Position numbers and translations under genes: made by a program. The notes beneath the pieces were generated by a model. That model saw only the letters and a program-made list of their open reading frames with translations, was not told the DNA's origin and did no database searches. Shown here piece after piece: positions 23,933 to 32,680 of a DNA stretch of 58,691 nucleotides (positions within the stretch are counted from its first letter, which is position 1; the number at the start of each line of letters is the position of its first letter). This DNA comes from Brucella sp. 21LCYQ03 (GTDB lineage Bacteria > Pseudomonadota > Alphaproteobacteria > Rhizobiales > Rhizobiaceae), in assembly GCF_023554105.1 (NCBI RefSeq), contig NZ_JAMJWE010000022.1, positions 1-58,691 of the forward strand, read 5' to 3'.

Positions 23933-25030
23933 TCAGGCGGCTTTTGGCCGTGTCGCGTAGGTATCGAGTGCCTGCACGCCAAAATCGCGATTGTTGAAGC
24001 GGGTCTTTTTCACACCAAAGATGATGCCAGCAGCAACGGTTGGTTCGTTACCGTAATCCTTGGTCTCTTCTTTCCAGGAGAAACGCAGACCACCGGTAGA
24101 GCCATAGGCAACCACACCCGCCTGACGGCCAAGGAACAGCGCGCGAGCGGCTGGGAGGTTTGAACCTGCGCCGTAGTCATCAAAGCGGATGACGTTTTCA
24201 TGGCTGTGCAGCACGCAATTGTTGATCATGCCAAGGGTGCCCTTGAAGATCGGGTTATTGCGGCCTTCGGCAGCAGCGGCGGCTTTCTGGATTTCAAGCC
24301 AACCTGCCGTGGACGATGTGCGCAGGTCGTATTCCTGATATGGCGACATGACGCAAACGTAATGCGCTTCACCGTTAATCTGAACCGGCTGCATATTCGC
24401 ATTTTCAGGGTTCTGCGACTTCATCATGCGAGCCTGCACAACTGCGCGCTCGATAATATCACGGTCCATTTTCATGGTGTTCGTGATCGTCGCTTTGCCT
24501 TCGGCCGAACCGGCATAAATAATATGCCCGCCATCTGGCGCTTGAACTGGGTTCTGCGCATGGCCTGCATATGTGGTTTCTTCGGTGAAGTCTTCGTTGA
24601 TGCCGCGTGCACCTGACAGATAGACGAAATTCACTTCGTCCATGTACTTGGCCCAATATTCAGCAAGACGTTCTTTAGCTGTCTTACGAAGGTCGTGGGC
24701 GGTGCGCTTGCGGCTCATCTTGCCACCAGCCGACACGGCATGGCGCAGCTGATCGATCTGGATTTTGTCCGAATAGAATTTCAGACCTTCTTCCTTGCCC
24801 TCAATGCGGTTGTCGCCGGGTGTCGGCTTCTGCTTGAGCTGGGCGCAAAGGTCGAAGTGGATCAAATCACCGGCTTCGGACTCAAGATCGGTCAAGCGCT
24901 GGATAACAGCGTTGTCGTTCTCGGACACGAACTTGCGCTCAAAATACGAACGCTTGATGATTTCAGTGAAAAGTGCGCCCGACCAACGGGCAACGGCGCG
25001 GGCATCGCCAAACGGAATTACGGTTTTCAT
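23933..25030 (-). CDS. Major capsid protein, N4-gp56 family
   Basis: 365 aa. RWSGALFTEIIKRSYFERKF near the start, EAGDLIHFDL (about 52-61), NRIEGKEEGLKFYSDKIQID (about 74-93) and LRHAVSAGGKMSRKRTAHDL follow the conserved order of the N4-gp56 capsid family (HK97 fold). It forms the icosahedral shell. A good ribosome site (CCGGAG) precedes the ATG and leader motif 4 lies 29 bases upstream, so it heads its own late unit although scaffold and portal genes are upstream on the same strand. Confidence 0.88.
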   Translation of the reverse strand: MKTVIPFGDARAVARWSGALFTEIIKRSYFERKFVSENDNAVIQRLTDLESEAGDLIHFDLCAQLKQKPTPGDNRIEGKEEGLKFYSDKIQIDQLRHAVSAGGKMSRKRTAHDLRKTAKERLAEYWAKYMDEVNFVYLSGARGINEDFTEETTYAGHAQNPVQAPDGGHIIYAGSAEGKATITNTMKMDRDIIERAVVQARMMKSQNPENANMQPVQINGEAHYVCVMSPYQEYDLRTSSTAGWLEIQKAAAAAEGRNNPIFKGTLGMINNCVLHSHENVIRFDDYGAGSNLPAARALFLGRQAGVVAYGSTGGLRFSWKEETKDYGNEPTVAAGIIFGVKKTRFNNRDFGVQALDTYATRPKAA

Positions 25031-25059
25031 GACGTGTTCTCCGGATTAATCGGTCAGAA

Positions 25060-25072
25060 GCACGTCATGCGC
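25060..25072 (-). promoter_or_regulatory. Late leader motif copy 4 (GCGCATGACGTGC)
   Basis: Minus-strand GCGCATGACGTGC, 29 bases before the capsid ATG. A possible promoter lies upstream: TTGCAA, 17 bases, then TAATCA. Within the motif, ATG ACG TGC TTC TGA is a four-codon reading frame ending before the capsid ribosome site. Confidence 0.6.
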
Positions 25073-25223
25073 AAACTGGAGCAATGATTACTCGGAAAGC
25101 ATGTCGTTTGCAATATGCGATTTGGGAATGATTTTACGCTCTAACTCACTTCGCATGTACGCAATTGTCTACATTTATTCGCTGTTAATGGAGCGATTAC
25201 AACTTCCCTCGCCCTGCTGTTTT

Positions 25224-25241
25224 GCTCTAGTGTACTAGAGC
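25224..25241. promoter_or_regulatory. 18-bp palindrome upstream of a lone plus-strand gene
   Basis: GCTCTAG-TGTA-CTAGAGC is perfectly symmetrical except for the central loop and lies 32 bases before ATG 25274. It is not followed by a T-run. It is a plausible operator for the 25274-25525 gene. The rest of the 25073-25273 gap holds AT-rich sequence without a gene that I can support. Confidence 0.5.
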
Positions 25242-25273
25242 CAATAAGGGGCTAACATGAGGAAAGTAGGGCG

Positions 25274-25525
25274 ATGGCCGTTATCAAAATAGAGCATATT
25301 GAAATCACCACTAAAAGTGGCTTGTCAGGTATGATCACTGGTTTACAAGACGATCAAGATTTGTTGGTGGGTTATGTAACCACACCTGCGTTGGGCAACG
25401 TGCGCATGCAATGGAATGATTACGGAAAAGCTCGTAACCAAACAGATCAATATGACCTGCAGAATAACAAAGAAGATGACGTGGTTGAAGCCGTCGATAC
25501 TGCGAAAAAAATCTTCCGGAGATGA
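25274..25525 (+). CDS. Small unknown protein
   Basis: 83 aa, acidic. It starts MAVIKIEHIEITTKSG, then has a beta-rich centre (YVTTPALGNVRMQWNDYG) and a charged helical C-terminus. A ribosome site (GAGGAAAG or GTAGGG) precedes the ATG. It is transcribed alone, opposite to its neighbours, under a possible palindromic operator and followed by a strong terminator. Such isolated small genes next to a toxin-antitoxin pair are often lysogenic accessory genes; I do not recognise the family. Confidence 0.55.
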   Translation: MAVIKIEHIEITTKSGLSGMITGLQDDQDLLVGYVTTPALGNVRMQWNDYGKARNQTDQYDLQNNKEDDVVEAVDTAKKIFRR

Positions 25526-25528
25526 ACA

Positions 25529-25555
25529 AAAGCCCCTGTAGTGAGCAGGGGCTTT
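25529..25555. terminator. Bidirectional terminator
   Basis: A perfect 10-bp stem (AAAGCCCCTG with CAGGGGCTTT, 7-base loop), with A and T tracts at its ends, lies between the plus-strand gene ending at 25525 and the convergent toxin gene ending at 25564. It can stop transcription from both sides. Confidence 0.8.
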
Positions 25556-25563
25556 GAGGTTTG

Positions 25564-25968
25564 TTAATTGTCCGTTCGAGGAATTCCTCTCGGACGGATG
25601 ATCGCCGCCGCTGCTTTAACATCCTTCGCCACTTCCACCAAAAACTCATAGCTAACTCTGCCTAGTGGTGAAGTGCTTTTGAGATCGAACATCATATCTG
25701 ACTGAACTTCATTGTATTCATCCAGAATAATGTAGCATTTCCTTTTAAGACCGATATTTTTGCGCTCCTCCTTAGGAATTTCCTTAAAGGGCCTGCCATC
25801 ATCGGGCTTTTTAGAAGTAATTGGGAATAAAAATAGCTTTTCTGGCTCATTGCTTGTGATTACAAGCAATAAAGTTGGACGATATTTTCTTCCGCTTTCC
25901 TCTCCTCTATCCGCTTCACGGCCCCAAAGGTATCCGTGATCAAGAACATCTCCAACTTTGTATTGCAT
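25564..25968 (-). CDS. PemK/MazF-like toxin
   Basis: 134 aa. YKVGDVLDHGYLWGREADRG, RPTLLLVI and LFPITSKKPDDGRP follow the PemK-type pattern (an N-terminal GDVl..f element, then R-P-hydrophobic strand, then a PxT/S loop). Enzymes of this fold cleave RNA. It is encoded 16 bases downstream of a Phd/YefM-type antitoxin, which strongly supports a toxin-antitoxin role in keeping the element in its host. The catalytic residues are not certain from sequence alone. Confidence 0.72.
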   Translation of the reverse strand: MQYKVGDVLDHGYLWGREADRGEESGRKYRPTLLLVITSNEPEKLFLFPITSKKPDDGRPFKEIPKEERKNIGLKRKCYIILDEYNEVQSDMMFDLKSTSPLGRVSYEFLVEVAKDVKAAAAIIRPRGIPRTDN

Positions 25969-25984
25969 TCGTTATGCCATCCTT

Positions 25985-26230
25985 CTACTTCGGGGAATTG
26001 CTGATGATTTCATCTAAGCCTCCCATTAATTGATTAAAGCTGTCGTCCGGCGCATTCTCCAAGGTGTAGGCCTTGGGTTGTGCGCGTTTGAGTAGTTTTT
26101 CCCACACGTCACGGGAAACTATTACGAGTTTCTCCTTTCCTCTTTTTGTCAGAGCCACTGGCTCTGCTAATGCTGCATCCAGAATGTCACCGGATGCTCG
26201 GTTCATTTCTGAGAAGCTGTAACTTTTCAT
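25985..26230 (-). CDS. Phd/YefM-like antitoxin
   Basis: 81 aa. The N-terminal 60 residues (MKSYSFSEMNRASGDILDAAL, then PVALTKRGKEKLVIVS) match the Phd/YefM fold: a DNA-binding N-domain followed by a flexible toxin-binding tail (residues about 55-81). It is the first gene of the pair. Three similar repeats directly upstream (26258-26335) are candidate sites for its autoregulation. Confidence 0.75.
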   Translation of the reverse strand: MKSYSFSEMNRASGDILDAALAEPVALTKRGKEKLVIVSRDVWEKLLKRAQPKAYTLENAPDDSFNQLMGGLDEIISNSPK

Positions 26231-26257
26231 CTAAACTTGATCCTTATTAGGTCACTA

Positions 26258-26335
26258 TTAGCTTTATCTAGGTTTTTACTTGTCTTATTTAGCTTTTTCT
26301 AGGTTAAGATTGGTTTTTAAGCTGTTTTCAAGGTT
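26258..26335. repeat. Three imperfect direct repeats upstream of the antitoxin
   Basis: TTAGCTTTATCTAGGTT (26258-26274), TTAGCTTTTTCTAGGTT (26289-26305) and a weaker TAAGCTGTTTTCAAGGTT (26318-26335) are spaced about 30 bases apart, nearly three helical turns. The region 26231-26413 is AT-rich and otherwise empty, so these probably form the operator of the toxin-antitoxin pair. Confidence 0.6.
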
Positions 26336-26509
26336 TTACTAAGCTATCTGATTTTTCGAGATTTATCACAATTTTCATACTAACATATGCAATATACGTA
26401 CTTCGCATAGAATATGCAAGATATTAATTCAAATATTAATAGCACCAAGGGCCGCAGACTGCAGCCCTTGGTGGTCAGTATGGGATTTACAGCAAGTTCG
26501 GCATTTTGC

Positions 26510-26704
26510 TCAATATGGACGTGGTTTGCCTGTTATCCCGCGCGTGAACCGTGCGGGAATAATTCCATCATCCAAGATGCGTATCGGGGAAATCTCCGTC
26601 GCGAAAACAAGCTTGACCGCACGGCCTTGCTTGTCCTCGACCTTCACAACAGCCGCCTCCCCGATTTGGACGGCCTGACCTATCCGTACTGATAGAGCCA
26701 GCAT
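26510..26704 (-). CDS. CsrA-like RNA-binding regulator
   Basis: 64 aa. MLALSVRIGQAVQIGE, then VVKVEDKQGRAVKLVF and ISPIRILDDGI, align along the whole length with CsrA/RsmA: the ML-L--R-G----IG opening, the G--V-L centre and the I--D/E segment. CsrA binds GGA motifs in mRNA leaders and changes translation or stability. It starts on the last base of the scaffold stop (TAATG), so it is cotranslated with the virion genes. A late-operon CsrA could tune phage or host mRNAs, but targets are unknown. Confidence 0.72.
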   Translation of the reverse strand: MLALSVRIGQAVQIGEAAVVKVEDKQGRAVKLVFATEISPIRILDDGIIPARFTRGITGKPRPY

Positions 26705-27639
26705 TAACCACCATACCGCAGATATTCATCTGTTTCGGCTTCGCTCATTTTAGCCAGAGCCTTCTCATGAGCGATCGGGTCAGTCTTTGCCATACGTGCG
26801 AGAACTGCGAAGCGGCCATTGTCATCTGCAGCATCATTCACGTCTGATGAAGGCACGCTGTTGAGATTTGGGGGGATTTCCCACTTCGGCTTTGGAGGGT
26901 TGGTCGGCTTAGGCTTCGGGTCGCCATCTTTGGGAGCAGGAGGCGCATCGGATTTAAGGCCCAATTCCTCCTGAATTTGTTTGTGCGCTGCGCGGATGAT
27001 GGACGGTGAACGAGGATTGTTGGATTGCGCCTGCAATTCCTTAACCTTCTCGTCCAGTGCATTGTATAAAAGCCCGCCCTTTTTATACATCGGGTTTTCA
27101 GTAAGGAAGCTATTCACGTCCTGAAAATATCGATTATCCGCTTCTTCAATCGCAGTTTCGGCTTTTGCCTGCTCTTTTACGTGCTGGCGGCTTTCCGCAT
27201 TTAACGCTTTGAGTTGTTCCTGGTATTCATCGCGGGTCAACTCGCCATCATCAAACTGCTCAAGCAGGGCGTTCTGCTGTTCCTGGTTGGCGTCTATTTT
27301 CGCCTGCAGTTCTTTGACCGTGTTGTGCGCTTCATAAGGATACTGAATTTCATCCGCTGGATCGGCTTCGATAGCAGCATCCGTTACAGCCTGTGCGGCT
27401 GCAGCGCCCTCATCAATGGTACCCTCATCAGCGAGGGTACCATCATCTTCGTGACCGTCATCGCCATCATCACCTGCACCGGCATCATCATCGCCGGTCG
27501 TAGCCAATGCGGCATCGTCGTCATCATGATTATCGGCGTTCTCATCCTGCTCGGCTTCTTCTGCCAGCATGAGGTCGTAGCCTTCGCGTTCTGCCGGTGT
27601 CATGTTCGCCAGCAATTCTTCAGTCAGTCGTTCGCTCAT
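26704..27639 (-). CDS. Scaffolding-like protein
   Basis: 311 aa, strongly acidic. Asp/Glu-rich residues 26-75, then long coiled-coil-like helices (about 100-205) with Gln/Lys/Glu, a Pro/Lys-rich linker (about 220-250) and a short C-terminal helix ending EYLRYGG. This composition and the position between portal and capsid genes are typical of internal scaffolds that guide capsid assembly and then leave or are cleaved. No protease signature is seen. Confidence 0.7.
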   Translation of the reverse strand: MSERLTEELLANMTPAEREGYDLMLAEEAEQDENADNHDDDDAALATTGDDDAGAGDDGDDGHEDDGTLADEGTIDEGAAAAQAVTDAAIEADPADEIQYPYEAHNTVKELQAKIDANQEQQNALLEQFDDGELTRDEYQEQLKALNAESRQHVKEQAKAETAIEEADNRYFQDVNSFLTENPMYKKGGLLYNALDEKVKELQAQSNNPRSPSIIRAAHKQIQEELGLKSDAPPAPKDGDPKPKPTNPPKPKWEIPPNLNSVPSSDVNDAADDNGRFAVLARMAKTDPIAHEKALAKMSEAETDEYLRYGG

Positions 27640-27690
27640 TGAAATCTCTCCACGGAAGCGATGGGTGGTAGGGGCCAGTGGCCCTTAAAT

Positions 27691-30003
27691 TTATTGCTGG
27701 GGGCTCGTCTCCATGCCTTGTGGTAGAGATGGTGGTTGTTCTGGTTTAACGGGCGCTGGCGGCATGTCGCCTTCCGCCGCGGGCTGTTGACGAAATATTT
27801 CTTGTTGCGCCTGCTGTTGCTGTGCTGCAGCCGCTTCCCGCGTTTGGGCGGCGCGAAGCTGATCGCGCGCGCCCTCCTCCGCTTCTGTGCGAGAAACAAA
27901 GCCGCTTTCATGCAGGATGTTATCCGCCAACGGCAATGTTTGTGGTGCTTGTACGGCGGTCGTGGCCGCTGCCAGTGCCTTCGCTTGCGTATCCACTTTC
28001 GTGGCAACATCCTTCTCGACTATCGACCGCGCTTGCGCCTCTTTAAGAGCCGCCTCGGCGCCTGTTTTACGCATACCCAACATAACCTGCTCTTTCGCAA
28101 GTGCGGCTTCTTCGGCGGCGGCTTGCTGCCTCGCTTGTTCCTCTGGCGACACATCGTCCGGATCAGCATCTGGATCGCGCTGCCCGTTGATCTGTCTCAC
28201 ACGCGAAACCATTTCTTCAACGTTAGGCAAGTCAGAGGTTTCGAGAATGAGATCGAGCATCGCGAGCGTAACGTCCGGTGGGAAATTACGCATCGTTTCC
28301 ATAAGTGCGGTAAAGTTTGCAGCGCGCGTTGTGGCTTGCCAGTCTTGCTGTGACAGCACATAGTCAGCCTTGGTGCGAACAATATCGTTTTCCGGCAACC
28401 CATCATTAATATCGATGTATTGCGGCGTTCCGCGCTGATTGGTAATGCGGAAAGCCTTTTTCTCGGTCATAAATTGCTCAATGTTTGCAAGCTGCTTTTC
28501 ACCGCGTACTTGCTCTGCAAACATGAGGTTATCGAAGAATTTGGCGGTAGCGAGAGAGCCTTGTTCCTGACGTGCCATGATAGCGCGCCCTGATGTGGCA
28601 TTTGTCTTTCGGCCCATAAGCTCGTCTGTGACGCCTGACGCTTGCTGGATCATAGCAATGCTTCGGCTCATAAGATCAAGATGGCCTTGAGAAAGTTCTC
28701 GATCAGCATTGAGCTTGAGTTCTTTGCCTGCCTTTTTGACGATAACCGCGTCTGGCCGCGCGGCTTCCTCTGCCAGTTCGTCAATGTCCTCGACTGCACC
28801 CTCGTCCATGACAATTTTGTTGGAGGAAAGGATATGCAAGGCCTTGGAAGCCCGTTTGTTCACATCGATCTGAATATCTTTCAGCCGGCGAATAAGCCCA
28901 TAAGGCAAATTGTTTTTGCCACGGCGAAAGCCCCAAACAGGGGTAAGCGGAAACTGATTGTGACGATAAGGAGAAGGCCCGAAATAAAGCATTCCAGCCG
29001 TCGAGAATATCGCAACATTCATACGCATCGTGCCGCTTTTCTTTACGACTTCCGATTCTCCGCTTTCAATCGCTTCTTGGTGAGCCGGTGAAAGAGGATC
29101 ATATATTTCACCGGAGAACATTCCCCCGCGCAATTTTTCGGTTTCGGCAGGGATGCGTATCCAAGCTTCAATTACGCGCGCACGCTCACGCTCGTAAGTG
29201 CCGATAGTCGAACTGGATGTGCCAAAGTGCTTGTTATGATCGAGCTCTATTTCGTGCTGATCGGTCAAGTCATCTGATAATTCATCTAAGCCATTTACGC
29301 CGGGTGAGCGCTGCGCGGATGCGTCCAGAATACCAGCGCGTTCGCTGAATATCTCTTTGATCACATCAAGATCGAACCAACGCATCCGGAAAATATATCG
29401 AGCGTCCGACAGGTCCGGTTCCATAGAGGCGCTATCGTGTAAAATGTTACGCCAGTTCTCATACCGGGTGTAAAGTGGCTCGCCGTCTGTGTCCTCCTGG
29501 AAGCCGTCCTCCATCCAGCCCAGGCCAACACGCACTGCATCCTCAAACGCACGCGAGCGGGAAAAATTAGAGCGGTTCGCGTCCGCAAGATATTTCATCA
29601 ACTCTGTCTTGCGCTGTGCGGGCTTTCCGTCATCCTTACGGCGGGGTAGCACTTTGAAATCGGTGCGTGTGCGTTTTTCAGAGCCTGTGATCCAGTCGAT
29701 CGATGCGCTGATGACATTGTAAACGAGTGGAATTTGTCCGCGACTTTCAAGCACTGCCGCATCTTCAGGGTTCCACTGTACGTTGTCGTAAATGTCTTCT
29801 TCCTGCGCCATCTCGCGCCGGTTTTCGTGCTGCCGATCCTGTTCTGTGATAAACATGGACATAAGCATACGATGCAATTGCACCATTTTGGCGCTATCGA
29901 GCTCATGGGCCCGAACCGGTTCATTGGCTTTCTCGCCAGTTGGAATGGGCGAGTCATATTTCTTTCGGCGGACAGAGCCATCCTTTGCGTTGAGATCAAA
30001 CAT
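27691..30003 (-). CDS. Portal protein (P22-type)
   Basis: 770 aa from ATG 30003, which has TTGAGG 9 bases upstream; an in-frame TTG at 30018 is less likely. The N-terminal half carries the pattern WNPEDAAVLESRGQIPLVYN, INPI/SWITGSEKRTR and DGFQEDTDGEP expected of P22-type portals, and the last 150 residues are Gln/Ala-rich coiled coil and disordered tail. The portal is the dodecameric DNA gate to which terminase and adaptors dock. Its start overlaps the stop of the upstream gene by eight bases. Confidence 0.8.
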   Translation of the reverse strand: MFDLNAKDGSVRRKKYDSPIPTGEKANEPVRAHELDSAKMVQLHRMLMSMFITEQDRQHENRREMAQEEDIYDNVQWNPEDAAVLESRGQIPLVYNVISASIDWITGSEKRTRTDFKVLPRRKDDGKPAQRKTELMKYLADANRSNFSRSRAFEDAVRVGLGWMEDGFQEDTDGEPLYTRYENWRNILHDSASMEPDLSDARYIFRMRWFDLDVIKEIFSERAGILDASAQRSPGVNGLDELSDDLTDQHEIELDHNKHFGTSSSTIGTYERERARVIEAWIRIPAETEKLRGGMFSGEIYDPLSPAHQEAIESGESEVVKKSGTMRMNVAIFSTAGMLYFGPSPYRHNQFPLTPVWGFRRGKNNLPYGLIRRLKDIQIDVNKRASKALHILSSNKIVMDEGAVEDIDELAEEAARPDAVIVKKAGKELKLNADRELSQGHLDLMSRSIAMIQQASGVTDELMGRKTNATSGRAIMARQEQGSLATAKFFDNLMFAEQVRGEKQLANIEQFMTEKKAFRITNQRGTPQYIDINDGLPENDIVRTKADYVLSQQDWQATTRAANFTALMETMRNFPPDVTLAMLDLILETSDLPNVEEMVSRVRQINGQRDPDADPDDVSPEEQARQQAAAEEAALAKEQVMLGMRKTGAEAALKEAQARSIVEKDVATKVDTQAKALAAATTAVQAPQTLPLADNILHESGFVSRTEAEEGARDQLRAAQTREAAAAQQQQAQQEIFRQQPAAEGDMPPAPVKPEQPPSLPQGMETSPQQ

Positions 30004-30427
30004 AGTCTTTGACCTCAATTAGCTTGGACTTGCCCGTGCTGTTATTGATCTGCTCGATGAACGCGACAGTTTCCCGGTCCATAGGCGGGAATGGGTTCAT
30101 GCCTATAAGATCATCCAGATGATCATGGATAAGCGAAGCAATGCGAATGAAGCCTGATTTATCTGGCGATAGGCGTAAATGCTCGATGAAGGTCGCGGCC
30201 ATAGATGCCGCTTGTGTTACATCGCCGTTGTCTTCGTCCCAAATCCAAGCCTTATCCAATGTGATAACGCAAGGGATGGTGAAATCGTTATATTCTTCAC
30301 CGCTGCGGATAAGGACAAGACACGGGCGAATACTTCCGCCCATGCGCAACCATGATCCGATTAGGGTAATGTCGCCGCGCTCATACGTGAAGGCGCGCGC
30401 TCTCAGGTCGAGAACCGGCGATGACAT
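29996..30427 (-). CDS. Unknown protein preceding the portal
   Basis: 143 aa, mixed alpha/beta, no membrane segment. GDITLIGSWLRMGGSIRPCLVLI and FIRIASLIHDHLDDLIGM are the best conserved-looking parts, but I recognise no family. It is encoded between terminase and portal, overlapping the portal start. A 6-bp hairpin (30455-30460 with 30467-30472) and a weak partial copy of the late leader motif lie upstream. Confidence 0.5.
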   Translation of the reverse strand: MSSPVLDLRARAFTYERGDITLIGSWLRMGGSIRPCLVLIRSGEEYNDFTIPCVITLDKAWIWDEDNGDVTQAASMAATFIEHLRLSPDKSGFIRIASLIHDHLDDLIGMNPFPPMDRETVAFIEQINNSTGKSKLIEVKDYV

Positions 30428-30506
30428 TCAATGCTCCTCGGTTCGGGGCGAGAAGCTTCATTATTGTGAAGCACAAACGCCGCCGTGTAAATAAGAAGCT
30501 ATTTGG

Positions 30507-32033
30507 TCAAACTGCCAGTCCTCCTGATCGTGAGCGCCGTGGGCGCTGTTGATGCTGCGTTACAAGTGCATCGCCTATTTGCGCCTTTTGCATTATCGCA
30601 TCGGCGGCGTGCTGGTGTCCATTTTGTGCTGGTGTGCTTGTCCAAACACTATGTCTAGAGTTCCATGTCTTCTGGTATCTCTCCAGATGTTTAATCCCTG
30701 TAGCACACATCTCCTCATCAAAGTAATAGCGGCCAAACTCTGTACGCAACATATTGATCGCCTGCACCTTGTCGTCAGTACGCGGGACAATCTCAATATT
30801 TTTGAGCGAAAGCTTTCCGAGCATATCCGCATATGTTTCCAGCGCGAACGTGCTGATACGACGATGCGCACCATCGTGCGGAAGATAATGAGCCGCGTAA
30901 TTATAGGGCTTTTTCATGACTTCTGCGGCGTAGAAAGCGGGAGCCTCGCCGTTGCACTCGAAATAATCGATAAAATAATAGTTGTTGCCGACAACCTGCA
31001 TGAACCATATGGCGGTATCGTCGTCGGTTCCAATATCCCAAAAAGTGTAAACGGGCCGCGATGGGTCCCATTTGTGTTTTCCAATGCGACCTTGCCTGCG
31101 CGCATGCGAAATGACTTCTGCAAGAAATTTGCCGTCTGCTGATTGCTGAAATGCTTCTTCAAGCGTGGTCGGGAACTGCGACCACATCATTTCCTGATCG
31201 CCAGAGAACTCAACATCGCGCTGTTGAACGTACCAAGCGCGTTTGCGCAAAGGTATCTCGCGGCCTATCTCTGCTTCCATGCGGTCGAAATACGCATGAT
31301 CCTTCGGCGATATTGTTATGTGTTCGGCGTCATCGAGCTCGTATTCTGGCGCGTCCCACCAAGACGCGAAGTGCAGACGAAAGTCCTTGCGCGTTAATTT
31401 CCGCCCGGTTTCTTCAACCGCCTTCGCTTGCATGACCTTTGTTGTAAAGTCACCGTCAGAGCCTTGCGCAGTGGATTCCAGGATGATGGTGCCGTATTCC
31501 GCTGCCGGCATTGCACCCGATTGAATTTCTTTCGCCTGGTCCGGCTTTTTCGCACAAATTTCACCATACTCGGATACATGCAGCCATGACAGCGTGCGAC
31601 CGCGTGCGGTTGTACCGATAATCAGTTCGGAGCCGTTTTTCCATTCAAGGCGCTTTTCATTGTCCACCTTCAACGGCACGCGATTGAGCAAGAGTTGCGG
31701 CAAGCGGTCGTAGGCGAACATGATCTTATCGTTTCGGATAGCCAACGCAAGATCTAGATCAAGTGCGATAATCGCGGCTTTGGTATTCTCAACAAACAGG
31801 CAGGCATCAAGGATCATAAGCTGCACAAGCGTTGAAAAACCACGCTGACGTGCTTTGGGTATTATGTTCCGGTACCAAAGGTTTCCCAGAAACAATTCTT
31901 GCACTTCATTCGGAGTGAAGATTACCGTGTCGCCGAATTTATTGCGAATGTAATAGAGGTTCCGTATCCGCCAGTTGGGATCGGAAATCAGTCGTTTCTT
32001 GTCTTCAAGTGGCAACTGATCGAAGGGGTGCAA
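30507..32033 (-). CDS. terL: Terminase large subunit
   Basis: 508 aa. A Walker-A-like loop (KARQRGFST, residues 60-68), a Walker B (LHVSEYGE, 151-158) and the nuclease start (TFWDIGTDDDTA, Asp333) are in the normal order for a packaging ATPase with C-terminal nuclease. It cuts concatemeric DNA and drives it into the capsid through the portal. The C-terminus is basic and low in complexity. The family (headful or site-specific) cannot be fixed from motifs, but the circular map is compatible with headful packaging. Confidence 0.88.
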   Translation of the reverse strand: MHPFDQLPLEDKKRLISDPNWRIRNLYYIRNKFGDTVIFTPNEVQELFLGNLWYRNIIPKARQRGFSTLVQLMILDACLFVENTKAAIIALDLDLALAIRNDKIMFAYDRLPQLLLNRVPLKVDNEKRLEWKNGSELIIGTTARGRTLSWLHVSEYGEICAKKPDQAKEIQSGAMPAAEYGTIILESTAQGSDGDFTTKVMQAKAVEETGRKLTRKDFRLHFASWWDAPEYELDDAEHITISPKDHAYFDRMEAEIGREIPLRKRAWYVQQRDVEFSGDQEMMWSQFPTTLEEAFQQSADGKFLAEVISHARRQGRIGKHKWDPSRPVYTFWDIGTDDDTAIWFMQVVGNNYYFIDYFECNGEAPAFYAAEVMKKPYNYAAHYLPHDGAHRRISTFALETYADMLGKLSLKNIEIVPRTDDKVQAINMLRTEFGRYYFDEEMCATGIKHLERYQKTWNSRHSVWTSTPAQNGHQHAADAIMQKAQIGDALVTQHQQRPRRSRSGGLAV

Positions 32034-32035
32034 CG

Positions 32036-32680
32036 TCAGTCATCCTTCGGCGTAAACGATCGGCCGGAAATTTCCTGCCAAAGCTCGGCCACTGGATCAT
32101 CGGTGCTTTCTTCTTCCTTCTTTTCACGCCAAGCGCCAATCGCCTTCCCGATGAAGTCTTTCAGGCGCAGACGGTCGACGAGTTTCACTTCGACTATTTC
32201 ACCAATTTTTTCCTTTTGCTTCTTGCCGTCCTCGCCCATTACCATTTCGAACTTCTCGAAAATCTTGATGGATTGCAGGAGCTCCGTGCGAAAGATTTTC
32301 GGCCATTCTTCCATCGGGCGGAAACAGCGCGTGCCCGGCTCATAAATCTCGATCATGTCGAAGCTGTTGAATGACAGCAGCTCTGTAAGGAACTGTTCGG
32401 CATTCTTTTTGAGGACGCGTTGAGACTCCTCAAACAATTCCTGTATGCGTTCATTGACCACGTAATAGCCAAGCAAGCGACTGCCCTGCTGTCGTGCCGC
32501 CTTTTCGCTATATCCGGCACGAATTGCAGCTTTCGTCGCATTCATGTCCTTCATGTATTCTTGAGCAAAGAGCGCCATCTGCCTGTTAAGCTCAACAGGC
32601 TGGTGCTGCTTTGCCTTCGGTTCAGTCGCAACGGTTTTCTTTGGTGCCGCCTTTTTTGCGGGCGCACGCTTGGCGGTCAT
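32036..32680 (-). CDS. terS: Terminase small subunit
   Basis: 214 aa. After a Lys/Ala/Pro-rich N-terminal tail, FAQEYMKDMNATKAAIRAGYSEKAARQQGSRLL (about 38-70) is the terminase_2 helix-turn-helix signature, followed by an oligomerization helix region. It recognises phage DNA for packaging and acts with the adjacent large subunit. It ends two bases before the large subunit starts. Confidence 0.82.
   Translation of the reverse strand: MTAKRAPAKKAAPKKTVATEPKAKQHQPVELNRQMALFAQEYMKDMNATKAAIRAGYSEKAARQQGSRLLGYYVVNERIQELFEESQRVLKKNAEQFLTELLSFNSFDMIEIYEPGTRCFRPMEEWPKIFRTELLQSIKIFEKFEMVMGEDGKKQKEKIGEIVEVKLVDRLRLKDFIGKAIGAWREKKEEESTDDPVAELWQEISGRSFTPKDD

Noticed and set aside
26258..26335. A CRISPR array
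   Set aside because: Only three imperfect copies with about 13-base gaps and no cas genes nearby; an operator is more likely.
26414..26692. A 92-codon plus-strand frame opposite the CsrA-like gene
   Set aside because: The minus-strand CsrA match is clear; the plus frame has no support.
30471..30483. A sixth late leader motif before the 29996-30427 gene
   Set aside because: Only GCAC and a few other bases agree; too weak to count.
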